Origin: Arthrobacter sp. B6
GTDB taxonomy: Bacteria; Actinomycetota; Actinomycetes; Actinomycetales; Micrococcaceae
NCBI RefSeq assembly: GCF_001663775.1
Contig: NZ_KV467168.1
Span: 883,065-947,064 of the forward strand
DNA: 64,000 nucleotides
Direction of reading: 5' to 3'
Shown here piece after piece: positions 55,320 to 63,967 of this stretch. Numbering within the stretch: the first letter of the stretch is position 1; each line of letters starts with the position of its first letter. The notes below the pieces were generated by a model that saw only the letters and a program-made list of their open reading frames with translations, was not told the DNA's origin and made no database searches. The position numbers and the translations under genes are program-made.

Positions 55320-55981
55320 CGGTCTCCTTCTATCTGGGAATGAGCGTGCGCCAGGAGCATTGCCGCGGCAGGCCTGGCCGCCCATTCTTCCTGCCATCCG
55401 GACCTGAGCACGGCGCGGCTCACCGACTGTTCCGTAATTCCCAACTCCCTGGCCACCCGCTTCTGGCTGCCATGCCTGCCCCCGCCGTCCTGCAGAAGGC
55501 GGAGCCTGTCGACCACCCGCCATTGGGCGGCGGTCCGTCCCTGGATCAGGCGGCCAATCAGGCGGAGCACCCCCTCGGCGTTGGCGCAGGCCACGGCTCC
55601 CTCCCGGGCATGCTGCGGTACCTCCGCTGCCCGGCCAATACTGCCGGACACCACCGACAACGGGACCTGGCCCGCCGATGTCTTGGCAAGGTCTACGGCC
55701 TTGCGGGCTGCCACAAACCCGGTTCCGGTCCCCTCCCGGGGGCTTGAGCCGGGCGCAAGCACCACCGTGCCAACGCCGATTCCCACGTACCAGTGGCCGC
55801 TGCGCAAGGCATGCAGGGCGATGTCCACTACCTCGGCGGGGTCGTCCACCAGCCCCTGCAGTTCATCCCCCACCGAGCGTTCAAAGGCCGCCGACGTCAG
55901 GCCGGCCAGTTCGGAGATCAGGTCAGGAACCCGGTCGGCGTCGGTGCTGCTGCCGCGCTGGTCGATGGTGAGGACGTACAT
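55316..55981 (-). CDS. SatD family protein with C-terminal helix-turn-helix
   Basis: A 221-residue product. The N-terminal region (MYVLTIDQRGSS, ERSVGDELQGLV, WYVGIGVGTV) matches the SatD family. The C-terminal part contains a helix-turn-helix (KRVARELGITEQSVSRAVLRSGW). Together they look like a sensor-regulator. TACGGT (55988-55993) ends 6 bases before the ATG, and TTGATT lies 17 bases further up. AT-rich TGATTAT repeats surround this promoter and are likely its operator. It is coupled to the membrane protein gene downstream. Confidence 0.8.
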   Translation of the reverse strand: MYVLTIDQRGSSTDADRVPDLISELAGLTSAAFERSVGDELQGLVDDPAEVVDIALHALRSGHWYVGIGVGTVVLAPGSSPREGTGTGFVAARKAVDLAKTSAGQVPLSVVSGSIGRAAEVPQHAREGAVACANAEGVLRLIGRLIQGRTAAQWRVVDRLRLLQDGGGRHGSQKRVARELGITEQSVSRAVLRSGWQEEWAARPAAAMLLAHAHSQIEGDR

Positions 55982-55987
55982 GGGTTA

Positions 55988-56063
55988 ACCGTAGACGGCT
56001 GAATTCCGATAATCAATCAATATCAGCTGATTATTAAAAAACACCTTTTTATGGCTGATTATT
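55988..56063 (-). promoter_or_regulatory. satD promoter with three TGATTAT repeats
   Basis: On the minus strand, -35 TTGATT (56011-56016), 17 bases, -10 TACGGT (55988-55993), then 6 bases to the ATG. TGATTAT occurs at 56028-56034 and 56056-56062 on the plus strand, and inverted at 56009-56015 across the -35. The first forward copy lies in the palindrome ATCAGCTGAT. The region is much richer in AT than its surroundings. Confidence 0.6.
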
Positions 56064-56092
56064 GCAGGAACGGCTAGAGGATCCCGGAGTGC

Positions 56093-57424
56093 CTAGCCGA
56101 AGAGGTTGATGGGCTTGACGATATCCGCATAGATCAGGAGCGCGCTCATGCCCATCAGCAGGGCTGCCACCACGTAGGTCGCCGGCAAAAGCCTGGCAAT
56201 ATCAAAGGCGCCGGGATCGGGCTTGCCGAAGAGCTTGGCCACCCGGCGGCGGGCCCCTTCATATAGCGCGCCGGCTATGTGGCCGCCGTCAAGCGGCAGC
56301 AGCGGAACAAGGTTGAAGACCGCCAAGGCGAAGTTCAGCCCGGCGAGCAGCCCCACGAGAGCCCCTAGCCTGGACTGCAGCGGGATCTCTTCCATGGCCG
56401 ATATCTCTCCCGCCACGCGCCCCACGCCCACCACGCTGATGGGACCGTTGGGATCGCGCGGTTCCTCGCTGAAGGCCGCCTGCGCCACACCGGCCACCCG
56501 CGCAGGGAGGTTCAGCACCACGCCGGCCACCTGCCGGATATTCTCCCCCGCCATGGGCAGGACGGACGACGCCGGCTGCGGCACCAGTTCAGTCCGGGAA
56601 CCAATGCCCAGGAAGCCGACGTCCTGGTATAGGAGGTTGCCGGCGTCGTCCTTTGCCTGGCGTCCGTCGACGCCGACTACGGGCCGGGCCGACAGCACGG
56701 GAGTCACGGCGGTGGTGACGGGGCCGCCGTCGCGTTCCACCGTGATGCTGACTTCCCTCCCGGCGGATGTGCGGATCCAGTCGGTCAGCTGGTCCCAGCT
56801 GGTGACGGCTTTACCGTCAAAGGAGGTGACAACGTCATTGGGCAGCAGCCCGGCCGCGGCAGCGGGTGTCAGTTCGCAGTCCGCGGAAGCGGGATCCACG
56901 GTCTCCCCGGCCGCGACCTGGCATTTGGAGACATCGGCGATCGTGGTGGTGGGCGTGGCGATGCCAAAGCCCATCAGGAGCACAGCCGTGAGTGCCACCC
57001 CGATCAGCAGGTTCATCGCCGGGCCGCCGAGCATCACGATGATTTTTTTCCACACCGGGAGCCGGTAGAAGACCCGGTCCGCGTCGTCCGGTCCCACCTC
57101 CTCGTGGGCCAGGGACCGCGCCTCGGTGGCCAGCGTCTGGAACATTCCGGTGCTCGATGGCCTGACTGTTCCGTCTTCCTTGTTCGGCGGGTACATGCCG
57201 ATCATGGAGACGTAGCCGCCCAGGGGAATGGCCTTGACCCCATACTCGGTTTCGCCCCTGCGCTTTGACCACAGGGTGGGGCCGAAACCGATCATGTACT
57301 TGGTGACACGTACCTTGAACAGCTTTGCCGGCGCCAGGTGGCCGACTTCGTGCAGCGCAATGGACGCGGCAATGCCGATCGCCACAAACACGACACCGAG
57401 GATAAAGAGGAGTACTGGACTCAT
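56093..57424 (-). CDS. rseP: Site-2 protease, M50 family (RseP/Rip1-like)
   Basis: An intramembrane zinc protease of 443 residues that cleaves membrane anchors such as anti-sigma factors. The zinc motif HEVGH is at residues 25-29, a PDZ domain sits in the middle (LLPNDVVTSFDGKAV), and the second active-site motif NLVPLLPLDGGH is near the C-terminus. About four transmembrane segments are seen. It is 18 bases downstream of dxr, the conserved pairing. Confidence 0.94.
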   Translation of the reverse strand: MSPVLLFILGVVFVAIGIAASIALHEVGHLAPAKLFKVRVTKYMIGFGPTLWSKRRGETEYGVKAIPLGGYVSMIGMYPPNKEDGTVRPSSTGMFQTLATEARSLAHEEVGPDDADRVFYRLPVWKKIIVMLGGPAMNLLIGVALTAVLLMGFGIATPTTTIADVSKCQVAAGETVDPASADCELTPAAAAGLLPNDVVTSFDGKAVTSWDQLTDWIRTSAGREVSITVERDGGPVTTAVTPVLSARPVVGVDGRQAKDDAGNLLYQDVGFLGIGSRTELVPQPASSVLPMAGENIRQVAGVVLNLPARVAGVAQAAFSEEPRDPNGPISVVGVGRVAGEISAMEEIPLQSRLGALVGLLAGLNFALAVFNLVPLLPLDGGHIAGALYEGARRRVAKLFGKPDPGAFDIARLLPATYVVAALLMGMSALLIYADIVKPINLFG

Positions 57425-57442
57425 GGGTGGATCTACTGCTTC

Positions 57443-58627
57443 CTAGAGACTGCTGACTGCTAAACGTTCGTGGGCCCGCGCCCGTGCCCAGCCTTCAGCT
57501 TCCAGCACCGACTCCACTGTCAGCCCGGAGGATCCTGGGTGTTCGCTGAGTACGGCAGCGATGGTGTCCACGATGTCCGTGAACCGGATGGAGCCCTGAT
57601 GGAAGGCGTTGACGGCTTCTTCGTTGGCGGCGTTGAATACAGCCGGGAAGGTGCTTCCCTGCCTGGCTGCGTCCTTGGCGAGGTCCACTGCCGGGAACGC
57701 CCGGGAGTCCAGCGGCTCGAAGCTCCAGCTGGTGGCCCGGGACCAGTCGCAAGGGGACGCAGCCTTGGGCACCCTGTCTGGCCAGCCCAGCCCCAGCGCA
57801 ATGGGCAGGCGCATGTCCGGGGGTGACGCCTGGGCGATGATGGAACCGTCGACAAACTGGACCATGGAATGCACCACGGACTGCGGATGAACCACAACAT
57901 CGATCCTGTCCAGCGGGATGTCGAAGAGCAGGTGGGCCTCGATGACCTCAAGGCCTTTGTTGACCAGGGTTGCCGAGTTTGTGGTGACCATCAGCCCCAT
58001 GTCCCAAGTGGGGTGGGCCAGCGCCTCCCGGGGTGAAACGCTGTGGAGCTGTTCCCTGGTCCGGCCCCTGAAGGGTCCGCCGGAGGCCGTCAGGATCAGC
58101 TTGTCCACTTCGTTGGCGGAGCCGGAGCGAAGGCACTGGGCAATGGCCGAATGTTCGGAGTCCACCGGTACGATCTGTCCTTCGCGGGCTGCTGCCTTGA
58201 CCAGGGCTCCACCAACAATCAGGGATTCCTTGTTGGCCAGTGCCAGCGTGGCTCCTGATTTCAGGGCCGCCAGCGTTGGGGCGAGCCCAATGGAGCCCGT
58301 GATGCCGTTGAGCACCACATCGGCGGGGATTTCGGCGATCCGGGTGGAGGCATCGGGGCCGCAGATGATCTCCGGGCGGTAGCCTTGCCGTCCGGCGCGG
58401 CGGGCGGCATCGGCGATCAGGTTTTCCAGTTGCTTGGCGTCGCCCGACGCGATGCCCACGGCAGCTGCCCCCGTATGGACCGCCTGGCGGGCCAGTAGCT
58501 CCAGGTTGCCGCCCCCGGCGCTGAGTGCCACCACCTCGAACAGGTGCGGGGCGCCGTCGACGACGTCAATCGCCTGCGTGCCGATGGAACCGGTGGATCC
58601 GAGGAGGACGATTCTGCGAGGCTGCAT
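57443..58627 (-). CDS. dxr: 1-deoxy-D-xylulose 5-phosphate reductoisomerase
   Basis: Second enzyme of the MEP pathway. The 394-residue product has the NADPH-binding motif GSTGSIGTQ at residues 9-17, [11 protein letters not shown] and the substrate-site region [11 protein letters not shown]. The length is complete. The ATG at 58627 has GATACT 6 bases upstream, close to but not matching TANNNT. It is followed by rseP. Confidence 0.96.
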   Translation of the reverse strand: MQPRRIVLLGSTGSIGTQAIDVVDGAPHLFEVVALSAGGGNLELLARQAVHTGAAAVGIASGDAKQLENLIADAARRAGRQGYRPEIICGPDASTRIAEIPADVVLNGITGSIGLAPTLAALKSGATLALANKESLIVGGALVKAAAREGQIVPVDSEHSAIAQCLRSGSANEVDKLILTASGGPFRGRTREQLHSVSPREALAHPTWDMGLMVTTNSATLVNKGLEVIEAHLLFDIPLDRIDVVVHPQSVVHSMVQFVDGSIIAQASPPDMRLPIALGLGWPDRVPKAASPCDWSRATSWSFEPLDSRAFPAVDLAKDAARQGSTFPAVFNAANEEAVNAFHQGSIRFTDIVDTIAAVLSEHPGSSGLTVESVLEAEGWARARAHERLAVSSL

Positions 58628-58662
58628 TGCTTAAGTATCCCGCACCGGAACCGGCAGCCAGG

Positions 58663-59409
58663 TCAGCCCGTCGCCAGCTCCACGAAACCCTTGGTCAAGG
58701 TGGACACGGCTCCAAGGTAGGCGATGGCCACCACGATCCGCCGGACGGAGGCCGGCTTGACCTTGCCGGACAACAAATCTCCGGCAACGATTCCGGCCAC
58801 CATGGCAGCGAGGATGCTGAGCCACTGCCATCCCTCCAGTCCAGGAAGGTGCCCGCCGGACAGCACGTATTTGCTCACCAGGGACGCCAGCCCCGTGGTG
58901 ACGAAATAGGGCTGCAGGGTGGCGCTGAAACTCTTCTGGTCCCAGCGCGTGGCGATGGCGTAGGCGGTAATCGCAGGTCCGCCCACCCCGGCTGCCGCGT
59001 TCATCAGTCCGCTGGAAAAGCCGAGGGACACCATGGGGACCGGACCGCTCGCGCGCCATGAGCTGCGGGTCAGCCGCTGCGATGCCAGCAGGGCGATGAT
59101 AAGCAGAACGCCGATGCAGATCTCCAGGGGCGCTTCCGGCACGTTGCTGGCGAGCCAGGCACCCGGCACCACCCCTGCGACGGCGGCGAGCGCGAGACCG
59201 AAGTAGCGCCGCCACTGAACGTGCCGCCAGACCCGGGACAGTATCAGGAGGGAGGATGCCGCGCCGCACAGGTTGATGATCATCACGCCGTCGAAGGGTC
59301 CCAGAAGGACCACCAGGACCGGAGACACGAGCAGGCCGAAGCCGAGGCCCGCCAGCCGCTGGGCCAGTGCCCCTGCAACGACGGCAATAAGCACCAGTGC
59401 AAACACCAT
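58663..59409 (-). CDS. TSUP family transporter (second copy)
   Basis: A 248-residue membrane protein with about eight helices of the TauE/SafE type (AQRLAGLGFGLLVSPVLVVLLGP and GLMNAAAGVGGPAITAYAIA). The substrate is unknown, and it is not closely similar to the TSUP at 47 kb. ATG at 59409 and GTG at 59406 are both possible. TAGGAT (59413-59418) ends 6 bases before the GTG. It is divergent from the lipase-maturation-factor gene. Confidence 0.86.
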   Translation of the reverse strand: MVFALVLIAVVAGALAQRLAGLGFGLLVSPVLVVLLGPFDGVMIINLCGAASSLLILSRVWRHVQWRRYFGLALAAVAGVVPGAWLASNVPEAPLEICIGVLLIIALLASQRLTRSSWRASGPVPMVSLGFSSGLMNAAAGVGGPAITAYAIATRWDQKSFSATLQPYFVTTGLASLVSKYVLSGGHLPGLEGWQWLSILAAMVAGIVAGDLLSGKVKPASVRRIVVAIAYLGAVSTLTKGFVELATG

Positions 59410-59412
59410 CCG

Positions 59413-59448
59413 ATCCTAGTGGGCGGAGGGCGAGGGGCGGCGTAACGT
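59413..59448. promoter_or_regulatory. Divergent putative -10 boxes (TSUP minus, LMF plus)
   Basis: On the minus strand, TAGGAT (59413-59418) is 6 bases from the GTG at 59406. On the plus strand, TAACGT (59443-59448) is 7 bases from the GTG at 59456. Both layouts are leaderless. Confidence 0.4.
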
Positions 59449-59455
59449 GGACACC

Positions 59456-60931
59456 GTGGACTGGGTTTCCTGGTTCGGTGCGCCTGAGTACGAATTCGCC
59501 CGGCAGGTGCTGCAGCGCGGCGTCGCAGCACTGTTTTTCGTTGCGTTCCTCTCCTCTTTCAACCAGTTCCCCGCGCTGCTGGGTGAGCGCGGGCTGCTGC
59601 CGGTTCCCGATTACCTTGAGGGATTCAGTGCCCGCAGGCGGCCCACGCTCTTTCGCTGGCGGTATTCGGACGGTCTGCTGCGCGCGGTCTGCGCGGCGGG
59701 AATGCTGATCGCGGCCCTCCTGGTCGCCGGGCTCCCCCAGCTGGGCCCGCCGTGGCTGCCGCTGGTCGCCTTCCTGGCCCTGTGGCTCCTGTACATGTCC
59801 ATCGTCAACGTGGGCCAGACGTTTTATGGCTTCGGCTGGGAAATACTGCTTTTGGAGGCCGGCTTCACCGTTGCCTTCCTCGGGTCGGACCAGACTGACC
59901 CGCCCCGGGCGATCATCATTCTGGTGGCCTGGCTGGTGTTCCGCCTGGAGTTCGGGGCGGGGATGATCAAGATCCGAGGCGGCCGGGAATGGCGCGACCT
60001 GACGGCGCTCTACTACCACCACGAAACCCAGCCGATGCCGGGCCCCCTCAGCCGGCAGGCGCATTTGCTGCCCAGGCCGTTCCACCGGCTGGAGGTCCTG
60101 GGGAACCACTTCGCGCAGCTCGTGGTGCCGTTTTTCCTTTTCGCACCGCAGCCGGTGGCCAGCGCCGCCGCGGGCATCATCATCTTCACGCAGCTGTGGC
60201 TCGTGGCCAGCGGCAATTTCGCGTGGCTGAACTGGATCGCCATCGTGCTGGCCTTCGCCGCCGTCAGCGACCCTGTGGCCCACGCAGTGCTGCCCTTCCT
60301 GCCCCTGGACTGGCACGCCGGCACCGCAGGGGGCGGGGAGACGCCGGTGTGGTGGCTGGTTATCACCCTCGCCGCCGCGCTCCTGCTGGTGGTGCTGAGC
60401 TACTGGCCGGTGCGCAACCTGTTCTCCAGGCGGCAGCTGATGAACGCGAGCTTCAACCGCTGGCAGCTTGTCAACACCTATGGCGCCTTCGGCACGGTCA
60501 CCAAGCAGCGGATCGAGATCGTTGTTGAGGGTACGGCGGATGAGGATCCGGACGGGTCCGCCGACTGGCGGGAATATGGTTTCAAGGGCAAGCCGGGGGA
60601 CGTGCGCCGGCTGCCGCGCCAGTGGGCGCCCTACCACCTGCGGCTGGACTGGCTGATGTGGTTCCTGCCGCTCCGCTCAGTCCATGAGGAATGGTTCTAT
60701 GCCTTCCTCACCAAGCTGCTGGAAGCGGACCCGCAGGTGCTGCGGCTGCTCCGCCATGACCCGTTCGACGGCGGCCGGCCCCGTTGGGTGCGCGCGCGGA
60801 GCTACCTGTACCGCTTCGCCACCCGGGCGGAGTTCCGTGACACCGGTGAACGCTGGATCCGGACGCCGCTTTATGAGGCTATTCCGCCGTTGTCGCTGCG
60901 TCGGACGCCGGGGCGCCGGCCGGCAGGCTAA
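59456..60931 (+). CDS. Lipase maturation factor (LMF1-like) family membrane protein
   Basis: A 491-residue polytopic membrane protein. The N-terminal helices, the segment FGWEILLLEAGFTVAFLGS and FRLEFGAGMIKIRGGREWRDLTALYYHHETQPMPGPLS match the LMF family. In vertebrates LMF1 folds lipoprotein lipase in the endoplasmic reticulum. Bacterial members are uncharacterised. The C-terminal soluble part holds NTYGAFGTVTKQRIEIVVEGT and QWAPYHLRLDWLMWFLPL. The GTG at 59456 is chosen from the upstream TAACGT. A GTG at 59447 is in frame. Confidence 0.88.
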   Translation: MDWVSWFGAPEYEFARQVLQRGVAALFFVAFLSSFNQFPALLGERGLLPVPDYLEGFSARRRPTLFRWRYSDGLLRAVCAAGMLIAALLVAGLPQLGPPWLPLVAFLALWLLYMSIVNVGQTFYGFGWEILLLEAGFTVAFLGSDQTDPPRAIIILVAWLVFRLEFGAGMIKIRGGREWRDLTALYYHHETQPMPGPLSRQAHLLPRPFHRLEVLGNHFAQLVVPFFLFAPQPVASAAAGIIIFTQLWLVASGNFAWLNWIAIVLAFAAVSDPVAHAVLPFLPLDWHAGTAGGGETPVWWLVITLAAALLLVVLSYWPVRNLFSRRQLMNASFNRWQLVNTYGAFGTVTKQRIEIVVEGTADEDPDGSADWREYGFKGKPGDVRRLPRQWAPYHLRLDWLMWFLPLRSVHEEWFYAFLTKLLEADPQVLRLLRHDPFDGGRPRWVRARSYLYRFATRAEFRDTGERWIRTPLYEAIPPLSLRRTPGRRPAG

Positions 60932-60994
60932 TCCGGCCGGCAGGTTGTGCGGGCGGCAGGCAGGCTGGGCCTGCGGGCGGCCGGAGGGCAAGGC

Positions 60995-61834
60995 CTAGCT
61001 GTGGATCCCTGCCCGGCGAATCGTGGCTTCGGCGTGCTTGAGGATGGGGCCGTCGATCATTTTGCCGTTGTACTGGAAGACGCCCGACCCGGCGGAGGCT
61101 GCCGCCTGCAGCAGCTGTGTCGCAGCGGAAACGTCGGCCTCGGACGGGGCATAGGCGCCGCGGACAACAGCCGCCTGGGTGGGGTGGATGCAGGCCTTGG
61201 AGCCGAATCCGGACGCCACGGCATCGGCAGCCTCCACGGCCAGCCCCTCCAAGTCCGGGATGTTGACGTACACGGCGTCCACGGCGGCCTTTCCGAACGC
61301 GCCCGCGGCAAGGAGGACGCTGGACCGGGCATGCAGCGCAACGGCGCGGTAGCCGCCGTCGTCCTTCCTGCTGGACGTTCCTCCCAAGGACGCGAGCAGG
61401 TCCTCAGCGCCCCACATCAGGGCCACAACGTTCGGTGCGGCGGCGATGGCGGGGGCGTTCAGGACGCCGGCCGCCGTTTCGCAGAGCGCGATCACGTGGA
61501 AGTCCTCAAGAGTTGCGAGCTGTTCGGCGCTCTCCGCCTTGGCCAGCATCACAGTGCGGTACGGCGTATGCGCCAGGCAGTGCAGGTCCTTCTCGAATTC
61601 CTCGGTGCCGGCGGGATTGATCCGGACGATGGTCCGGCTCGGGTCCAGTTCGGGCGTTTCACCGCCGGCACCCAACTGGGCCAGGATGGCGCCGCGGGCC
61701 CTTTGTTTGTCCGCGGGCGCCACCGCATCCTCAAGGTCAAGGATGACGGCATCTGCACGTTCAGAGGCTTTTTGGAAGCGTTCGGGCCGGTCGGCAGGGC
61801 AAAAGAGGAGGGCTGGCCCCATCACAAAGGTCAT
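60995..61834 (-). CDS. HpcH/HpaI/CitE-type beta-hydroxyacyl-CoA lyase
   Basis: A 279-residue TIM-barrel lyase of the CitE-like family. It shows FCPADRPERFQKASERADAVILDLEDAVAP, RINPAGTEEF, ALCETAAGVLNAPAIA, LMWGAEDL and CIHPTQAAVV. In M. tuberculosis the homologue beside a MaoC hydratase cleaves citramalyl-CoA and HMG-CoA-type substrates. Its ATG overlaps the maoC stop (ATGA), making it the last gene of the scoA-scoB-maoC-citE operon. Confidence 0.87.
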   Translation of the reverse strand: MTFVMGPALLFCPADRPERFQKASERADAVILDLEDAVAPADKQRARGAILAQLGAGGETPELDPSRTIVRINPAGTEEFEKDLHCLAHTPYRTVMLAKAESAEQLATLEDFHVIALCETAAGVLNAPAIAAAPNVVALMWGAEDLLASLGGTSSRKDDGGYRAVALHARSSVLLAAGAFGKAAVDAVYVNIPDLEGLAVEAADAVASGFGSKACIHPTQAAVVRGAYAPSEADVSAATQLLQAAASAGSGVFQYNGKMIDGPILKHAEATIRRAGIHS

Positions 61835-62388
61835 ACAGCCATTGTGCCCTTTTGGCTCCCGGTTTGCTGCCCGGCGTGCGCCTCCCGCGTCCACATGAGG
61901 CAGCTTCGCGTGGCCAGCGCCACCACGGTGCCGTCCTGGTTGCGGCCCGTGTGCTGCATGGTGGCAATCCCCTGGCCGGGGCGGGAGCCGGAGAGCCGCT
62001 TCGCGGTGATTACTGTCTCCGTGTAGAGGGTGTCGCCGTGGTACAGCGGGTGCGGAAAGGACACATCGGTCAGGCCCAACTGGGCGATGATGGTGCCCTG
62101 GGTCAGCTGCGACACCGACTGCCCCACTACCGTGGATAGCGTAAACATGGAGTTGACCAGCCGCTGGCCAAACGGCTGGCCCGCGCTCCACGCAGCGTCA
62201 AGATGCAGGGCCTGGGTGTTCATGGTCAGGGTGGTGAACAGGACGTTGTCCGCTTCCGTCACGGTACGGCCCGGCCTGTGGGCATACAGCACGCCCTCTT
62301 CGAGTTCGTCGAAGTACAGGCCACGCTGTTCAATGACGCGCTGTTCACCGATACGCTGTTCACCGGCGTGGGAATTGTCCGCCGTCAT
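61831..62388 (-). CDS. MaoC family acyl-CoA hydratase
   Basis: A 185-residue hot-dog-fold hydratase. It shows [39 protein letters not shown], with the catalytic Asp/His region, and [17 protein letters not shown]. The pattern is that of mesaconyl/itaconyl-CoA hydratases. The N-terminus has a short EQR-type repeat ([14 protein letters not shown]) encoded by repeated CGCTGTTCA units and probably disordered. It overlaps scoB and citE by ATGA junctions. Confidence 0.86.
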   Translation of the reverse strand: MTADNSHAGEQRIGEQRVIEQRGLYFDELEEGVLYAHRPGRTVTEADNVLFTTLTMNTQALHLDAAWSAGQPFGQRLVNSMFTLSTVVGQSVSQLTQGTIIAQLGLTDVSFPHPLYHGDTLYTETVITAKRLSGSRPGQGIATMQHTGRNQDGTVVALATRSCLMWTREAHAGQQTGSQKGTMAV

Positions 62389-63152
62389 ACGGTGAGTTCC
62401 TGGTCCTCTTCGAAGATTTCAGCTCCTGTGGCCGCAGCCACTTCCTCAGCGGACACATTAGGGGCCAGTTCGCGCAGCACCAGCCGGGATGACCCGCCCT
62501 CGGTGACAACGTCGATCACTGCGAGGTCGGTGATGATCCGGTCCACGCAGGCCTTGCCGGTCAGCGGCAGCGAGCACTGCTCCACGATTTTGGGCCGGCC
62601 GCTGCGGTCCACGTGCTCCATCATCACAATCACCTTTTTGGCGCCGAATACCAGGTCCATCGCTCCGCCCATGCCCTTGACCATCTTGCCCGGGATCATC
62701 CAGTTGGCGAGGTCGCCGTTCTGTGCCACTTCCATGGCGCCAAGCACGGCAACATCGACGTGTCCGCCGCGGATCATGCCGAACGACGTGGACGAATCAA
62801 AAAACGCAGCGCCCTTATTGACGGTAACGGTTTCCTTGCCGGCATTGATGAGGTCGGGGTCGACGGCCTCCTCGGTGGGGTACGGCCCCACGCCCAGGAT
62901 CCCGTTCTCCGAGTGCAGCACCACTTCCACACCGGCCGGGATGTAGTTCGGGATGAGCGTGGGCATGCCGATCCCGAGGTTGACGTACTGCCCGTTGCTG
63001 AGCTCCCGGGCAACGCGGGCGGCCAGTTCGTTGCGGGTCCATCCCTTGGTCTCCGGGGAGGTGCCGTCCGGATGGCCGACGGCGGCACGCCGGTATTCGG
63101 GGCGGACGGCTTCGGGGCGGGGAGGCGCTCCCTGGGGCCTGTTGGATTCCAT
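62385..63152 (-). CDS. scoB: 3-oxoacid CoA-transferase, beta subunit
   Basis: A 255-residue family I CoA-transferase B subunit. The catalytic glutamate is E82 in [10 protein letters not shown], and NLGIGMPTL precedes it. The N-terminus has a 35-residue low-complexity extension. It starts 2 bases after the scoA stop and overlaps maoC. It transfers CoA between a carboxylic acid and, typically, succinyl-CoA. The natural acceptor is inferred from the neighbours. Confidence 0.9.
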   Translation of the reverse strand: MESNRPQGAPPRPEAVRPEYRRAAVGHPDGTSPETKGWTRNELAARVARELSNGQYVNLGIGMPTLIPNYIPAGVEVVLHSENGILGVGPYPTEEAVDPDLINAGKETVTVNKGAAFFDSSTSFGMIRGGHVDVAVLGAMEVAQNGDLANWMIPGKMVKGMGGAMDLVFGAKKVIVMMEHVDRSGRPKIVEQCSLPLTGKACVDRIITDLAVIDVVTEGGSSRLVLRELAPNVSAEEVAAATGAEIFEEDQELTV

Positions 63153-63154
63153 GG

Positions 63155-63967
63155 CTACGCTCCTGCCTGTTCAGTTGCCGCTTCGGATCCGGCAGCTGCC
63201 CCGGCGGCCGCCGGGGCGGCGAGGGCCACCGTCCGCTTTTCAATCCGCTTCTCGCCGGCCGGAACAACCACCACCCGCTGGACGAAGATCCCGGGGGTGT
63301 GGACGTGCTCCGGATCCAGCTCGCCCGGTTCCACCAGCTCCTCCACCTCGGCGATGGTGATCCGGCCCGCCATGGCACAGAGCGGATTGAAGTTCATGGC
63401 CGTGGCATGGAAGACGAGGTTCCCGTGGCGGTCGCCCTTCCACGCGTGAACCAGGCCAAAGTCGGGAGTCAGCGACTCCTCCAAAACGTAATCGACGCCG
63501 TTGAAGGGGCGGACTTCCTTGGCGGCGGAGGCGATGGCGATGCCGCCGTCGGCGTAGTACTTCTGCGGCAGGCCGCCGTCGGACACCTGCGTGCCCACTC
63601 CCGCCTTGGTGTAAAAGGCGGGGATCCCTGCGCCGCCCGCCCGGAGTTTCTCCGCGAGTGTTCCCTGCGGAGTCAGCACGACTTCCAGTTCACCGGCAAG
63701 GTACTGGCGTGCGAACTCCTTGTTTTCTCCGACGTAGGAACTGATGGTCCGCCGGATCCTGCCATCACGGAGGAGGACGCCCAACCCCCAGTCGTCCACG
63801 CCGCAGTTGTTGCTCACCGTCTCCAGGTCCTTGGTGCCGCGCCGGTGCAGGGCATCGATCAGGGCCACCGGGATTCCGCACAGGCCGAACCCTCCCACCG
63901 CGAGGGAGGCGCCGTCGGGGATGTCCGCTATGGCGTCCTCGGCGCTGGCAACAACCTTGTTAATCAT
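63155..63967 (-). CDS. scoA: 3-oxoacid CoA-transferase, alpha subunit
   Basis: A 270-residue A subunit with the family motif GGFGLCGIP at residues 25-33 and the [10 protein letters not shown] and [21 protein letters not shown] segments. The C-terminal 25 residues are Ala-rich. The ATG at 63967 has GGAGAGG upstream. A TAG preceded by open codons at 63988-63990 suggests another minus-strand gene ending just upstream, mostly outside the window. Confidence 0.9.
   Translation of the reverse strand: MINKVVASAEDAIADIPDGASLAVGGFGLCGIPVALIDALHRRGTKDLETVSNNCGVDDWGLGVLLRDGRIRRTISSYVGENKEFARQYLAGELEVVLTPQGTLAEKLRAGGAGIPAFYTKAGVGTQVSDGGLPQKYYADGGIAIASAAKEVRPFNGVDYVLEESLTPDFGLVHAWKGDRHGNLVFHATAMNFNPLCAMAGRITIAEVEELVEPGELDPEHVHTPGIFVQRVVVVPAGEKRIEKRTVALAAPAAAGAAAGSEAATEQAGA

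Noticed and set aside
58631..60637. A 668-codon minus-strand frame across the LMF gene and part of the second TSUP gene
   Set aside because: It is a shadow of the plus-strand LMF reading frame. Its composition (Arg, Gln, Gly, His) is typical of antisense GC-rich frames.
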